From Streptomyces sp. MUM 2J (GTDB lineage: Bacteria; Actinomycetota; Actinomycetes; Streptomycetales; Streptomycetaceae), in NCBI RefSeq assembly GCF_022414535.1, contig NZ_JADWYM010000012.1:88114-152113 (forward strand): a stretch of 64,000 nt of DNA. The letters run 5' to 3'. A program made the position numbers and the translations under genes. Below the pieces are notes generated by a model. It was given only the letters and a program-made list of their open reading frames with translations, was not told the origin of the DNA and did not search any database. Position 1 is the first letter of the stretch; each line of letters opens with the position of its first letter. Positions 33,285 to 41,917 of this stretch are shown here, piece by piece.

Positions 33285-34690
33285 CGACACCGACCACCCC
33301 GACGACCTCGCTGTCCCCGGCCGAGCGGGCCGCGTACGGCAGGAGCGCCCGTCAACGCGTCCCCCGTTCCGCGCACGGCCGGTTCGCGCCGGGCACGGAC
33401 CGGTTCGACCCGGTCGACGTGGTCGAACGCCAGTCGGCCACCCGCGTGCCGGAACTGGTCCCGATCCGCTACGGACGCATGCTCGAATCCCCGTTCCGGT
33501 TCTACCGGGGCGCTGCCGCGATCATGGCGGCGGACCTGGGGCGGCTGCCGGACACCGGGCTGACGGTACAGCTCTGCGGAGACGCCCACCTGTTGAACTT
33601 CCGGCTGCTGGCCTCCCCCGAACGGCACCTCGTGTTCGACATCAACGACTTCGACGAGACCCTGGCCGGCCCCTTCGAATGGGACGTCAAACGGCTCGCC
33701 GCCAGCTTCGCGATCGCGGGCCGGGCCAACGGATTCTCCGTCGGGGAGCAGGACGACGCCGTACGGGCATGCGTGGGGGCCTACCGGGCGCGTATGCGGA
33801 AGCTCGCCGGGATGCGCACGCTGGACGTGTGGTACGCGCAGGACGACATGGACCGGATACGTGAGCTGCAGAGGTCGTCGATCAGCAAGGAGGCCAGGCG
33901 CCGCGCCGCCCGGGCGTCGTCCCGGGCCCGGACGCGCACCGGACTGCAGGCCTTCGCCAAGCTGACCCGGGCCACGCCCGAGGGACGGCGGATCACACCG
34001 GATCCCCCGCTGATCACCCCCCTGCGCGACCTGCTGGCCGACACGTCCCACGACGACCAGGAGAGGGAGCTCAGGACCGTGCTGGAGCGGTATGCGCGGA
34101 CCCTGTCGTCCGAACGCAGGCACCTGCTGCACCACTTCCACCTGGTGGACATGGCCCGCAAGGTGGTCGGGGTCGGCAGCGTCGGCACACGCTGCTGGAT
34201 CCTGCTCATGCTCGGCAGGGACGTCGACGACCCCCTGCTGCTCCAGGCCAAGGAGGCGCAGGAGTCGGTGCTGGCGGCGCACACCGGTGGCGCCCCCTTC
34301 GACAACCAGGGCCGCCGGGTGGTGGAGGGACAGCGGCTGATCCAGACCACCAGCGACATCTTCCTGGGCTGGACCCATGTGGTGGGCCTCGACGGGCGCG
34401 GCCGGGACTTCTACGTGCGCCAACTGCGCGACTGGAAGGGCATCGCCCGCCCGGAGACCATGGACGCGGGCCTGCTGGCGCTGTTCGGGCAGCTGTGCGG
34501 GGCGAGCCTGGCCCGGGCCCACGCCCGCTCCGGCGACCCCGTCGCCATCGCGGCCTACCTGGGCGGCGGCGACCGCTTCGACCGGGCGCTCGGCGACTTC
34601 GCTCAGGCCTACGCGGACCTGAACGAGCAGGATTTCCGGGCACTGGCCGGAGCCGCCCGATCGGGCCGGGTCCACGCGGCCGAACAGTGA
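33281..34690 (+). CDS. DUF2252 protein with kinase-like motifs
   Basis: A 469-residue cytoplasmic protein of the DUF2252 family. I see CGDAHLLNF (residues 99-107) and FDINDFDE (119-126), which resemble the catalytic loop (GDxHxxN) and the metal-binding Asp region of aminoglycoside-phosphotransferase-like kinases. Much later comes a glycine-rich VVGVGSVGT (295-303) and LLLQAKEA with Lys324, resembling a nucleotide loop and the beta-3 lysine. The usual order of these elements is reversed. It is translationally coupled to the K+ channel. Activity is unproven. Confidence 0.85.
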   Translation: MTTPTTPTTSLSPAERAAYGRSARQRVPRSAHGRFAPGTDRFDPVDVVERQSATRVPELVPIRYGRMLESPFRFYRGAAAIMAADLGRLPDTGLTVQLCGDAHLLNFRLLASPERHLVFDINDFDETLAGPFEWDVKRLAASFAIAGRANGFSVGEQDDAVRACVGAYRARMRKLAGMRTLDVWYAQDDMDRIRELQRSSISKEARRRAARASSRARTRTGLQAFAKLTRATPEGRRITPDPPLITPLRDLLADTSHDDQERELRTVLERYARTLSSERRHLLHHFHLVDMARKVVGVGSVGTRCWILLMLGRDVDDPLLLQAKEAQESVLAAHTGGAPFDNQGRRVVEGQRLIQTTSDIFLGWTHVVGLDGRGRDFYVRQLRDWKGIARPETMDAGLLALFGQLCGASLARAHARSGDPVAIAAYLGGGDRFDRALGDFAQAYADLNEQDFRALAGAARSGRVHAAEQ

Positions 34691-34706
34691 CGGCCCACCG
34701 GTACGG

Positions 34707-34904
34707 TCAGTCGGGCAGCTGCCGCATCTCCACCACCCGCAGGCCCAGCGACTGGAAGCGCGCCAGCAGCCCGTACAGGTGCCCCTCGTCGGCGACGGGA
34801 CCGTAGAGCAGGGTCTGCTCGTGGATCAGGACATGGCGAAGCTCCGGGAACGCCTTGGCCAGCGTCTCCGACATGTGTCCCGCGACGCGGATCTCGTAGC
34901 GCAT
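34707..34904 (-). CDS. Small conserved protein, 65 residues
   Basis: MRYEIRVAGHMSETLAKAFP, then HEQTLLYGPVADEGHLYGLLARFQSLGLRVVEMRQLP, a pattern of small Streptomyces proteins with a predicted beta-alpha-beta fold and a conserved GPVAD turn. The ATG at 34904 has GGGAGAG upstream. It lies 16 bp from the DUF2252 stop on the opposite strand and 314 bp downstream of the LAL regulator on the same strand. Function unknown. Confidence 0.7.
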   Translation of the reverse strand: MRYEIRVAGHMSETLAKAFPELRHVLIHEQTLLYGPVADEGHLYGLLARFQSLGLRVVEMRQLPD

Positions 34905-35218
34905 GTGCTGCTCTCCCGCCGACGGCCGACGGCCGGCCCACCGGGCTCTGCCGGGCCTCACCCTGCATCGTCCCGCCCGAGCGGGGTGCCGGGCCTCACC
35001 CGGCGAAGGTGAGCCGGGGCCGAGGGCGCCGGCGGTGACTCCACGCTCGACCGGCGTCGACGGGGTCGCGCGAGGCGCCGGGACGCACGGCCGAGGGGCG
35101 GGTACGCGCACCGTGCCGGCGCGGCCGGGGGGCCGCGACACCTCTGGCACTCCGGCCGACGCCGATCGCTTCGTCACACGATCCCGGAGGTCGCCGTGTG
35201 CCCGGCAGCCGCGGGCGG
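34905..35218. other. Intergenic stretch with a short direct repeat
   Basis: No gene seen. TGCCGGGCCTCACCC occurs twice (34949-34963 and 34987-35001). The promoter of the 65-residue protein should lie here. Confidence 0.35.
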
Positions 35219-37906
35219 TCACAGCAGGCGCAGCTCGCGTGCGCGCCGCACGGCGTCGTGACGGCGGTTCACTCCCAGCTTGCGGTAGACGTTCTTGAGG
35301 TGGGTCTTCACCGTGTTCACCGAGACGAACAGGTCGCCGGCGATCTCCTCGGTCGACATCATCTGGGCGAGCCGCGTCAGGACGTCGCGCTCGCGGTCGC
35401 TCAGCTGCTCCACCGGCAGGGCCACGGGCTCGGGCTGCCGGCCGGGCGACTCTCCGGGCGCCGCGGGCCCCGGCGTGAACCAGCCGCCGCTCAGGCGCTG
35501 CAGCGGTGCCGTCGCCAGGTAGCCGCCGAGCCACGGCCCCGCTTCCAGAAAGGGCCGGCGCAGCCGCTCGCGCCGTGCGTCCACGAGGGCACGGGCGAGC
35601 AGCCGGCGCGTGGCGGCCGCGTCCGTCTCCGCGTTCGCGATCTGTGCCCGCAGCAGCGTCGCGCGGACGCGCACCGCGGGGCCGACACGTTCCTCGGCGG
35701 TGACACCGTCGAGCGCGTCGAGGGCCCGGGGCCGGTCTCCTGCCGCCAGGCGGGCCCGTGCCAGGCCCACCGCGCACTCCGGCAGTTCCTGCGCCGCCTC
35801 CCGCAGCACCTCGGCGGCGGCGTCCGGACGGCCCTCCGCCAGGTGGGCGGCCGAGGCGGTCAGCGCGGCGTGACCGGCCGCCCAGGGTGAGGCGGTGACG
35901 GTCCGCGCAGCCGGCCCGGCGGCCGCCGGCGCGGCCCGTGCCCTGCCCCGGGCCGGCAGCAGCCGGGCCCGCACGATCGCCCGGAACGCTGCCGTGACCG
36001 GGTCCTGCGCCGCCGGCTCGGGCGTCCGGTCGAGGAGGGCCTGTGCCTGGGCCGGTTCGTCCCTCTCAAGAGCCACCGCGGCCAGGACCAGCCGGGCGAG
36101 TCCGGCGCCCGGGGACGGAGGCAGGTGGTGACGCTCGGTCTCGGCCGTCGCCGCGAGGGCGTTCCGCTCCGCCCGGCCCGGCCAGCCCATGAGGTGGTCG
36201 ATCAGCGCCAGATGGGCCAGCGCCTCCTGCCGGGGCACGGCCGTGGCGGCACCTCCCTGTCCTGCGGCCACCTCGGTGAGGACGGCGCGCGCCTCGTCGA
36301 AGCGCCCGCTCCACACGCGCGTCGACCCCAGGTGCGTCAGCAGCAGGGCGGGAAGCTCGGGGTGCTGGTCGAGGAGGTGGGCGGGAACCTCGCGCTGGAG
36401 CTCGCGGGCCGCCCGGGCGGCCCGTTCCGCACGGTCGGGGTCCCCGGTCAGCCGGGCCGCCAGGGTCTGGAGCAGCGCGCAGCTCAGCCGTGCGGCAGGA
36501 CCGGAGTCGTCGGCGGTGAGCTGCTCCTCGGCACCGTGCAGGCGGGCCAGACCCCGTTCGAGGTCGAGGTGGGACAGGTCGCGGGCCGCGCGGACGAGGT
36601 CCGTCGCGGCGCAGCCCGCGCCGGGTTCCATGCCGGCGAACGGGTCGGTCCGGTCCTCGGAGCGCAGCCCGGTGAACAACTGCCCGACGGCCAGGTCGTC
36701 GACGACGGCCCGGGCGGTGAACTCCCAGTCCCCCGCTGCGGCGCCGTGGGCCAGCATCTCCGGGAGCGGGCCGGACCGCCGCAGCCACCGCGCGGCGCGC
36801 CGGTGCAGTTCGGGTTCCAGACCGGGTGTCCGCTCCCGCAGGTGAGCGCGGAGGATCTCGCGGAACAGCGGGTGGAGACGGTACCAGCCGTGGCCGAGGT
36901 CCTCGACGAACGCGTTCTGTCGGTGCAGCCCGGCGAGGAGCGGCGCCGCATCGGTCCGGCCCGTGAGGGCGTCGGCGAGTTCGGCCCGGAAGCCGTCCAG
37001 CACGCTGGCACGCAGCAACAGGTCCTGGGTCTGCGGCGGCTGCCGCTTGAGCACCTCGGCCAGCAGATAGTCGGCGACCACGCTGTGGCCCGCCTCGAAC
37101 TCTCCGAGGTACCGCTCGGGGTCCGGGTCCTGCCCGGCCGCCAGAGCGCACAGTCGCAGCCCGGCCGCCCAGCCCCTGGTGCGTTCCACCAGGTCCCGGG
37201 CGGCCCGCCCGGGCAGGCGCAGCCCGTGCAGGTCCAGCAGGGTCACCGCCTCCTCGGAGGTGAAGGCCAGTTCGGCGTCCCGGATCTCGGTCACCTCACC
37301 GGCCGTCCGGTACCGGTGCAGCGGCAGCAGCGGCTCGGTTCGGGTGAGGAGGATGAGGCGGAGTCCGGGGGCGGCATGGTGGAGAACGAACTCCACCTGT
37401 TCCGAGACCTCGCACACGGTGTGGTCGTACTCGTCGAGCACCACGGTCGCGGGGTTGTCGTCGCTGCTCAGCCGTGCGGCGAGCTGGTGCAGCAGCGTGG
37501 GGGGCACCTGACCGGCGTCGGTGGGGAAGCCGATGTCGGCGGGCAGGGGCATGCCGCTGGTCCGCAGGGCCTGCAGCAGGTGGGCCCAGAACATGCCGGG
37601 CCGCCGGATCGCCGGGTCGAGGGTGAGCCAGGCGACCGGCTGCGCCAGTTCGGCTGCCCAGTCGGCGACCAGCAGGGTCTTGCCCGCGCCGGCGGCGCCG
37701 TTGACCATCGTCAGCGGGGTCAGCAGCCCCTCGTCGAGGTGCTTGACCAGCCGTTCGCGCCGCAGGAACGTGCCGGGTCGCGCCGGTGGGGTGAACCGCG
37801 TCCGCAGGAACGGGTCGCCCACCGGGTCGACGTCGGTGTCGGCAGGATCGTGCTGGGGTCGGTCGCTCTCCGCCACCATGTTCACCACCCGTGTGCGCCA
37901 GGCCAT
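35219..37906 (-). CDS. LAL-type (MalT-like) ATP-dependent LuxR transcriptional regulator
   Basis: An 895-residue regulator. An N-terminal STAND/AAA ATPase has Walker A NGAAGAGKTLLV (residues 69-80) and Walker B PATVVLDEYDHT. A winged-helix region and a long TPR-like helical middle follow (HLALIDHLMGWPGRAERNAL and similar). A C-terminal LuxR HTH closes it (LSDRERDVLTRLAQMMSTEE, then VSVNTVKTHLKNVYRKLGV). MalT-like proteins bind a small inducer plus ATP and activate transcription. The ATG at 37906 has AAGGAG 5 bp upstream. Earlier in-frame codons lack a site. Target unknown. Confidence 0.9.
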   Translation of the reverse strand: MAWRTRVVNMVAESDRPQHDPADTDVDPVGDPFLRTRFTPPARPGTFLRRERLVKHLDEGLLTPLTMVNGAAGAGKTLLVADWAAELAQPVAWLTLDPAIRRPGMFWAHLLQALRTSGMPLPADIGFPTDAGQVPPTLLHQLAARLSSDDNPATVVLDEYDHTVCEVSEQVEFVLHHAAPGLRLILLTRTEPLLPLHRYRTAGEVTEIRDAELAFTSEEAVTLLDLHGLRLPGRAARDLVERTRGWAAGLRLCALAAGQDPDPERYLGEFEAGHSVVADYLLAEVLKRQPPQTQDLLLRASVLDGFRAELADALTGRTDAAPLLAGLHRQNAFVEDLGHGWYRLHPLFREILRAHLRERTPGLEPELHRRAARWLRRSGPLPEMLAHGAAAGDWEFTARAVVDDLAVGQLFTGLRSEDRTDPFAGMEPGAGCAATDLVRAARDLSHLDLERGLARLHGAEEQLTADDSGPAARLSCALLQTLAARLTGDPDRAERAARAARELQREVPAHLLDQHPELPALLLTHLGSTRVWSGRFDEARAVLTEVAAGQGGAATAVPRQEALAHLALIDHLMGWPGRAERNALAATAETERHHLPPSPGAGLARLVLAAVALERDEPAQAQALLDRTPEPAAQDPVTAAFRAIVRARLLPARGRARAAPAAAGPAARTVTASPWAAGHAALTASAAHLAEGRPDAAAEVLREAAQELPECAVGLARARLAAGDRPRALDALDGVTAEERVGPAVRVRATLLRAQIANAETDAAATRRLLARALVDARRERLRRPFLEAGPWLGGYLATAPLQRLSGGWFTPGPAAPGESPGRQPEPVALPVEQLSDRERDVLTRLAQMMSTEEIAGDLFVSVNTVKTHLKNVYRKLGVNRRHDAVRRARELRLL

Positions 37907-37962
37907 GAACTCCTTCCCCACCAGCTTCGCAGTCTTCCCGCGCGCGGGCGTGCCGGACAGGG

Positions 37963-37982
37963 CCGGAAGGGGGGCCTTCCGG
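37963..37982. promoter_or_regulatory. Palindrome upstream of the LAL regulator
   Basis: CCGGAAGG-GGGG-CCTTCCGG, perfect 8-bp arms, 57 bp before the LAL start and 166 bp beyond the MFS stop on the same strand. Either an operator of the regulator or the terminator of the MFS gene. Confidence 0.4.
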
Positions 37983-38147
37983 GACCCCCGAGTTGCCGGG
38001 CCGTCGTGTCCGGCCACCCCCGGGACGGCCTCCGGCCGGCTCTCCGTACGTGCCGCCGGGGACCGGGGGCCGAGCCCGGTCCCCGGTTGCGCCCGCGGCC
38101 GCTGGGAAGCCGTGGTGGACGGGCTGCCCTCGGCCGCGCGCCCCCGG

Positions 38148-39623
38148 TCAACACCGGCCGGCGTGCGTGTGGCGGTGCGGCCGGTCCCCGGGACCGGACC
38201 CGCCGTCGTCCTGCCGGTCGCGCCGCCAGTCCGCGACGGCGACGGCGACGGCGGCGAACATCGCGGCGGGAGCGGCGCCCACGGCGAGGGACGCGGCGGC
38301 CGGGTAGTCGTCGCCGGTGGCGTTCAGCACCAGGTAGAACAGGCCCGGCAGCAGCGCCGTGCCGATCGCGCCGCCCAGCCGCTGGCCGGTCTGCAGGGCG
38401 CCGCCCGCCGCCCCCGCCATGTGGACCGGGACATCCCGCAGGGTCATCGTGATGTTCGGGGAGACGACACATCCGCTGCCCAGGCCGGCGACGAGCAGGG
38501 CGGGCAGCGCGAACCAGACCACCGTCCCGGTGGGGGCGAACCTCAGGAGCAGGGACGCGGCCCCCAGCCCGGCCATCACCGCCACCAGCCCGCACACCGT
38601 CAGCAGCCGGCCCAGCCGCTCCACGAACCGGCCCGACACCACGGCCGCCGTCGCCGAGCCGATCGCGAACGGCGTCACCGCCAGCCCGGACTGCAGGGGC
38701 GAGTAGCCGAGGCCGTTCTGGAAGAACAGCGCGAAGACCAGCCACACCCCGCTGAAACCGACGAAGTACAGCGTGGCGAGCACGGCCCCGGGCATGTATC
38801 CGCGGGTGCTGGTGGCCAGGCGCGGGTCGAGCAGGGGCTGCCCGCCGCGCGCGGTGACGCGGCGCTCCCAGCGGGTGAAGCCGGCCAGCAGGGCGGCGCC
38901 CGCCGGGAACAGCCACCACATCCGGCGCACTCCTCCGGCCTCGGCGAACACCAGCGGCAGCATGAGGGCCAGGACCCCTGCCCCGAGCAGGGCCACACCG
39001 GTCAGGTCGAGACGCCGGCCCCGGCCGGGCGCCACCCGCGGCAGGAACCGTATGCCCAGGAACAGGGCGGCCAGGCCGACCGGCACATTGACGTAGAAGA
39101 TCCAGCGCCAGCCGTCCGCGCCGGACGCCAGGGTCAGGATGAGGCCCCCGGTGACGGGGCCGACGGCCGCGGACACGCCGACCGTGGCGCCGAAGAGGCC
39201 GAAGGCACGGCCGCGCTCGGCACCGCGGAACATCTGCTGGATCAGCGCGGAGTTCTGCGGGGCGAGGCAGCCCGCTGCCACGCCCTGCGCGATCCGGGCG
39301 AGGACGAGCAGCAGGATGGTGGCGGCGGCCCCGGCTGCAGCGCTGCACGCCACGAAGCCTCCGAGCGCCCACAGGAAGATGCGGCGCCTGCCCATCGCGT
39401 CGCCGAGGCGCCCGGCCGGCACCAGGGCCAGGGCGAACGCCAGGGCGTAGCCGGAGACGACCCACTGCACCGAGGCCACGGAGGCGTGCAGGTCGTGCTG
39501 GAGGGTGGGCAGGGCCACGGCGACGATCGTCACGTCGAGCAGGCTCATGAACCCGGTCACCAGCGTCACCCACAGGGCCTTCCACCGCTGCCGGCCGGGC
39601 TCCCCCGTCGCCTCGGGTACCAC
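38148..39623 (-). CDS. MFS drug-exporter family transporter (14-TM, DHA2)
   Basis: A 491-residue membrane protein of the DHA2/EmrB-QacA group. Motif C-like GATVGVSAAVGPVTGGLI lies in helix 5. Motif A is GRLGDAMGRRRIFLWAL, and the family hallmark LLDVTIVAVALPTLQHDL is in helix 1. It probably exports hydrophobic compounds using the proton gradient. The GTG at 39623 has GAGGAG upstream and directly precedes the conserved N-terminus. No TetR/MarR repressor is adjacent. The nearest regulator is the LAL gene downstream on the same strand. Confidence 0.9.
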   Translation of the reverse strand: MVPEATGEPGRQRWKALWVTLVTGFMSLLDVTIVAVALPTLQHDLHASVASVQWVVSGYALAFALALVPAGRLGDAMGRRRIFLWALGGFVACSAAAGAAATILLLVLARIAQGVAAGCLAPQNSALIQQMFRGAERGRAFGLFGATVGVSAAVGPVTGGLILTLASGADGWRWIFYVNVPVGLAALFLGIRFLPRVAPGRGRRLDLTGVALLGAGVLALMLPLVFAEAGGVRRMWWLFPAGAALLAGFTRWERRVTARGGQPLLDPRLATSTRGYMPGAVLATLYFVGFSGVWLVFALFFQNGLGYSPLQSGLAVTPFAIGSATAAVVSGRFVERLGRLLTVCGLVAVMAGLGAASLLLRFAPTGTVVWFALPALLVAGLGSGCVVSPNITMTLRDVPVHMAGAAGGALQTGQRLGGAIGTALLPGLFYLVLNATGDDYPAAASLAVGAAPAAMFAAVAVAVADWRRDRQDDGGSGPGDRPHRHTHAGRC

Positions 39624-39857
39624 GAGGGCTCCTCTCCTCCGCCGCCGCGCCGGGCGCGCATGCCGGACCCCCCGGACGGTCCGGCGCCGCGCCTTACAGA
39701 TGCGTCACCCGTCGGCGCGCGGTGAAACGGTGCGGGCGGGAGGTTCCTTCGACGGGGCGACGCCGGCCGGCGTGGCGGAGGCCGGGAGGTGCTGGTTGCG
39801 GCGGTGCGAGGGCCCCTTCGCGGGCCGGATCGGCGGGGTCCCGGTCGACGGTGGTCG

Positions 39858-40454
39858 TCAGGCCGTCAGGCCCTGGCCCGGGGCGAGGCGGCTCAGGAGC
39901 TGGTCGCGGTGGAGACCCGCCACCGGGGCGAGCAGGTCGGGGTGGCGCAGGAGGGCCGCCGCACGCCGGTCGGTCTCGTCGGGGGCCAGCAGGCGGCGGA
40001 AGTGGACGGCGGTGCCGGCCGTGTGGTCGCCACCGGCGAGCGCGGCGACGGCCCGCCGGGCGAGGTCCGGGTCGGCGAGCAGGCAGGCCGCCCAGCTCGC
40101 GACGGCCTCGTCCACCCACGTGCGCCACTCCTGCCCGTCGGCGTCTGCGGCGGAGCCCGCGCCCGTGATCCGGTCGAGGCGCGCCGCACCGCCGGGTCCG
40201 GAGATGCCGACCAGGGCCACGTCCATCGAGGTGGGGTGGCGCAGCCAGGCGGCGACCGTCACTGCCTGCCGGGCCTGGACCTCGCACAGCACGGCGGAGA
40301 GCGCGCCGCCGCACGCCGGGTAGGCACGGGTCAGCCACTGGGCGGTCGCCGCGATGATCGGGGAGAGGTCTGCGTGCACTGCCGGGTCGTCCGAGTCGCT
40401 GCCGGGGGCGGGGAACCCCCGGAACGGTAGTCGCTCCCCCGGGTTCGGGACCAT
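39858..40454 (-). CDS. Uncharacterised protein
   Basis: A 198-residue soluble protein, start uncertain (ATG at 40454 chosen, the frame stays open to 40655). It is Ala/Arg/Leu-rich and mostly helical: IIAATAQWLTRAYPACGGALSAVLCEV, AWLRHPTSMDVALVGISG, EWRTWVDEAVASWAACLLADPDLARR, FRRLLAPDETDRRAAALLRHP. Uniform GC3 codon use supports a real gene. I do not recognise the family, and there is no signal peptide or membrane helix. Confidence 0.5.
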   Translation of the reverse strand: MVPNPGERLPFRGFPAPGSDSDDPAVHADLSPIIAATAQWLTRAYPACGGALSAVLCEVQARQAVTVAAWLRHPTSMDVALVGISGPGGAARLDRITGAGSAADADGQEWRTWVDEAVASWAACLLADPDLARRAVAALAGGDHTAGTAVHFRRLLAPDETDRRAAALLRHPDLLAPVAGLHRDQLLSRLAPGQGLTA

Positions 40455-40923
40455 GCCGTCGGCCACACCCGCACGGTCGCCGGAGACGCTGCGGACGACT
40501 CGGAGGACCCGCACCGCCGGGCACCCCGACACGCCCGCGCACCTCGGCACGGCGCCCCCGAAGGCGGACAAGTTGCTGGTCAAGCCGACGGGTGGGCCAG
40601 TCGCACGCCCGCGGCCGGCAGACGTCCCGGGGCACGGCAGCCCCTGAAGGGACACCGGTGTTCTTGCGGGTCACGCCGGATCACGGCTGCCGGGCCTGCC
40701 GGCAACCCGTCCCGGGCCGCGGAAGGACTCTCACGGTTGGGTTTCGCGCGGTCCTGCAAGAGGGCCGCCGGCCTCCGGGCCCGGCATGACCGTTCCCCCT
40801 GCACGACCGACCCGGCACGGAGGCGTCCCGGACGTATGCCGGCCCCCGGTGCACCCGGGGGCGGCACGTCTCACGCGCTCGGATACCGTGGCCGCCCGGC
40901 TGATCACGAGGGGAGAACGGACC
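40455..40923. other. Intergenic stretch without a recognised gene
   Basis: A divergent promoter region between the uncharacterised protein and the lipoprotein gene. I see no conserved frame. The last 15 bp include GGGGAGAAC, the ribosome site of the lipoprotein. Confidence 0.4.
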
Positions 40924-41607
40924 ATGCGGGGTAGGACCGGGGCGGGGTGGCGCGCTGCGGCCCCCGTGCTGATGCTGGCGGGTGCGCTGACCGGGTGTGG
41001 GCAGTCGGGCGGAGGAGACGCGGACGTGGCCGCGTCCCCGTCGTCGGCGGCGGCGTCGGCAACGGCAACGGCAACGGCGACCTCCGGGACGGCCGCCCCG
41101 AGCGGCGGAAGCGTGGGCGCCGCCGGCTCGCCCTGCCCGCTTCCCGTCGTGTTCGACATCGCCCGCGGATGGAGGGCGAAGGCCGTCGAGGTACCGCCCC
41201 CGGCGGACGTCCAGGCCGAGGACCTGGAGGAACTGCTGCGCCAGGGCCCGGTCACCCTGGCGTGCGAGATCGACGCGAAGCCCGCCGGGAACATCGGCTT
41301 CCTGCGCGTGTGGACGGGCAAGCCCGGCAGGGCCGACGCCCGCGGCGTGCTGGAGGCCTTCGTGGACGCCGAGAAGGGCACGAGCGGGGCGACGTACCGG
41401 AGGTTCACCTCCGGCGGCCTCGCCGGTGTGGAGGTCGCGTACCTGCACACCGGCGGGCTACCGGACGAGGCGAAGAAGGAGAACGCCCTCGCCGTCACCA
41501 CGGACCGGGGGCCGGTCGTCCTGCACCTCGGGGGCATGGACGACGAGGAGCACCGGGCGATGCTGCCTGCGTTCGAGCTGGCCCGGAACACCCTTCACAC
41601 CGTCTGA
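40924..41607 (+). CDS. Secreted lipoprotein
   Basis: A 227-residue lipoprotein. The signal peptide RAAAPVLMLAGALTGCG has a clear lipobox LTGC near residue 24. A low-complexity Ala/Thr/Ser linker of about 40 residues spans the wall. A compact C-terminal domain (CPLPVVFDIARGWRAKAVEV, then CEIDAKPAGNIGFLRVWTG, then YRRFTSGGLAGVEVAYLHTG) resembles the lipoprotein domain common in Streptomyces. ATG at 40924 with GGGGAGAAC upstream. Function unknown. Confidence 0.8.
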   Translation: MRGRTGAGWRAAAPVLMLAGALTGCGQSGGGDADVAASPSSAAASATATATATSGTAAPSGGSVGAAGSPCPLPVVFDIARGWRAKAVEVPPPADVQAEDLEELLRQGPVTLACEIDAKPAGNIGFLRVWTGKPGRADARGVLEAFVDAEKGTSGATYRRFTSGGLAGVEVAYLHTGGLPDEAKKENALAVTTDRGPVVLHLGGMDDEEHRAMLPAFELARNTLHTV

Positions 41608-41917
41608 CGGGAGCGCACCGGCGGCCCTCCGCCGCCCACCGCGCCACCCGCCACCCGGTGGCCGGCGACGAGGCGGAGGGGCGGAGGGGCGAAGGGGTGG
41701 TGCCCGACCGTACCCGGAGGCACACCACGGCCGGACGGCCACGATCGCCACGGCATTTCCGACAGTTGTGGCAGAAGTGAGCGGCGGGCGAAAAGTTTCG
41801 GAGGGAAGTCCCACCCGACCGTGCGAGACCGGTCGATGACGGTGTGTACTGTGCAGCGGACACCTCGACAGAGGAAACCCGAGCCCTCCCCTGCCCGCTT
41901 CCTCCTGGAACCATTTC
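41608..41917. other. Interval between lipoprotein gene and conservon
   Basis: It contains CCCTCCGCC (41625) and its complement GGCGGAGGG (41672), enclosing a smaller hairpin GCCAC/GTGGC. This is a possible terminator for the lipoprotein gene. The conservon promoter must lie in the right half. No gene seen. Confidence 0.4.

Noticed and set aside
31575..33290. Minus-strand 571-residue frame across the K+ channel gene
   Set aside because: It runs through the HdeD gene in another frame and opposite the channel, and contains no recognisable domain.
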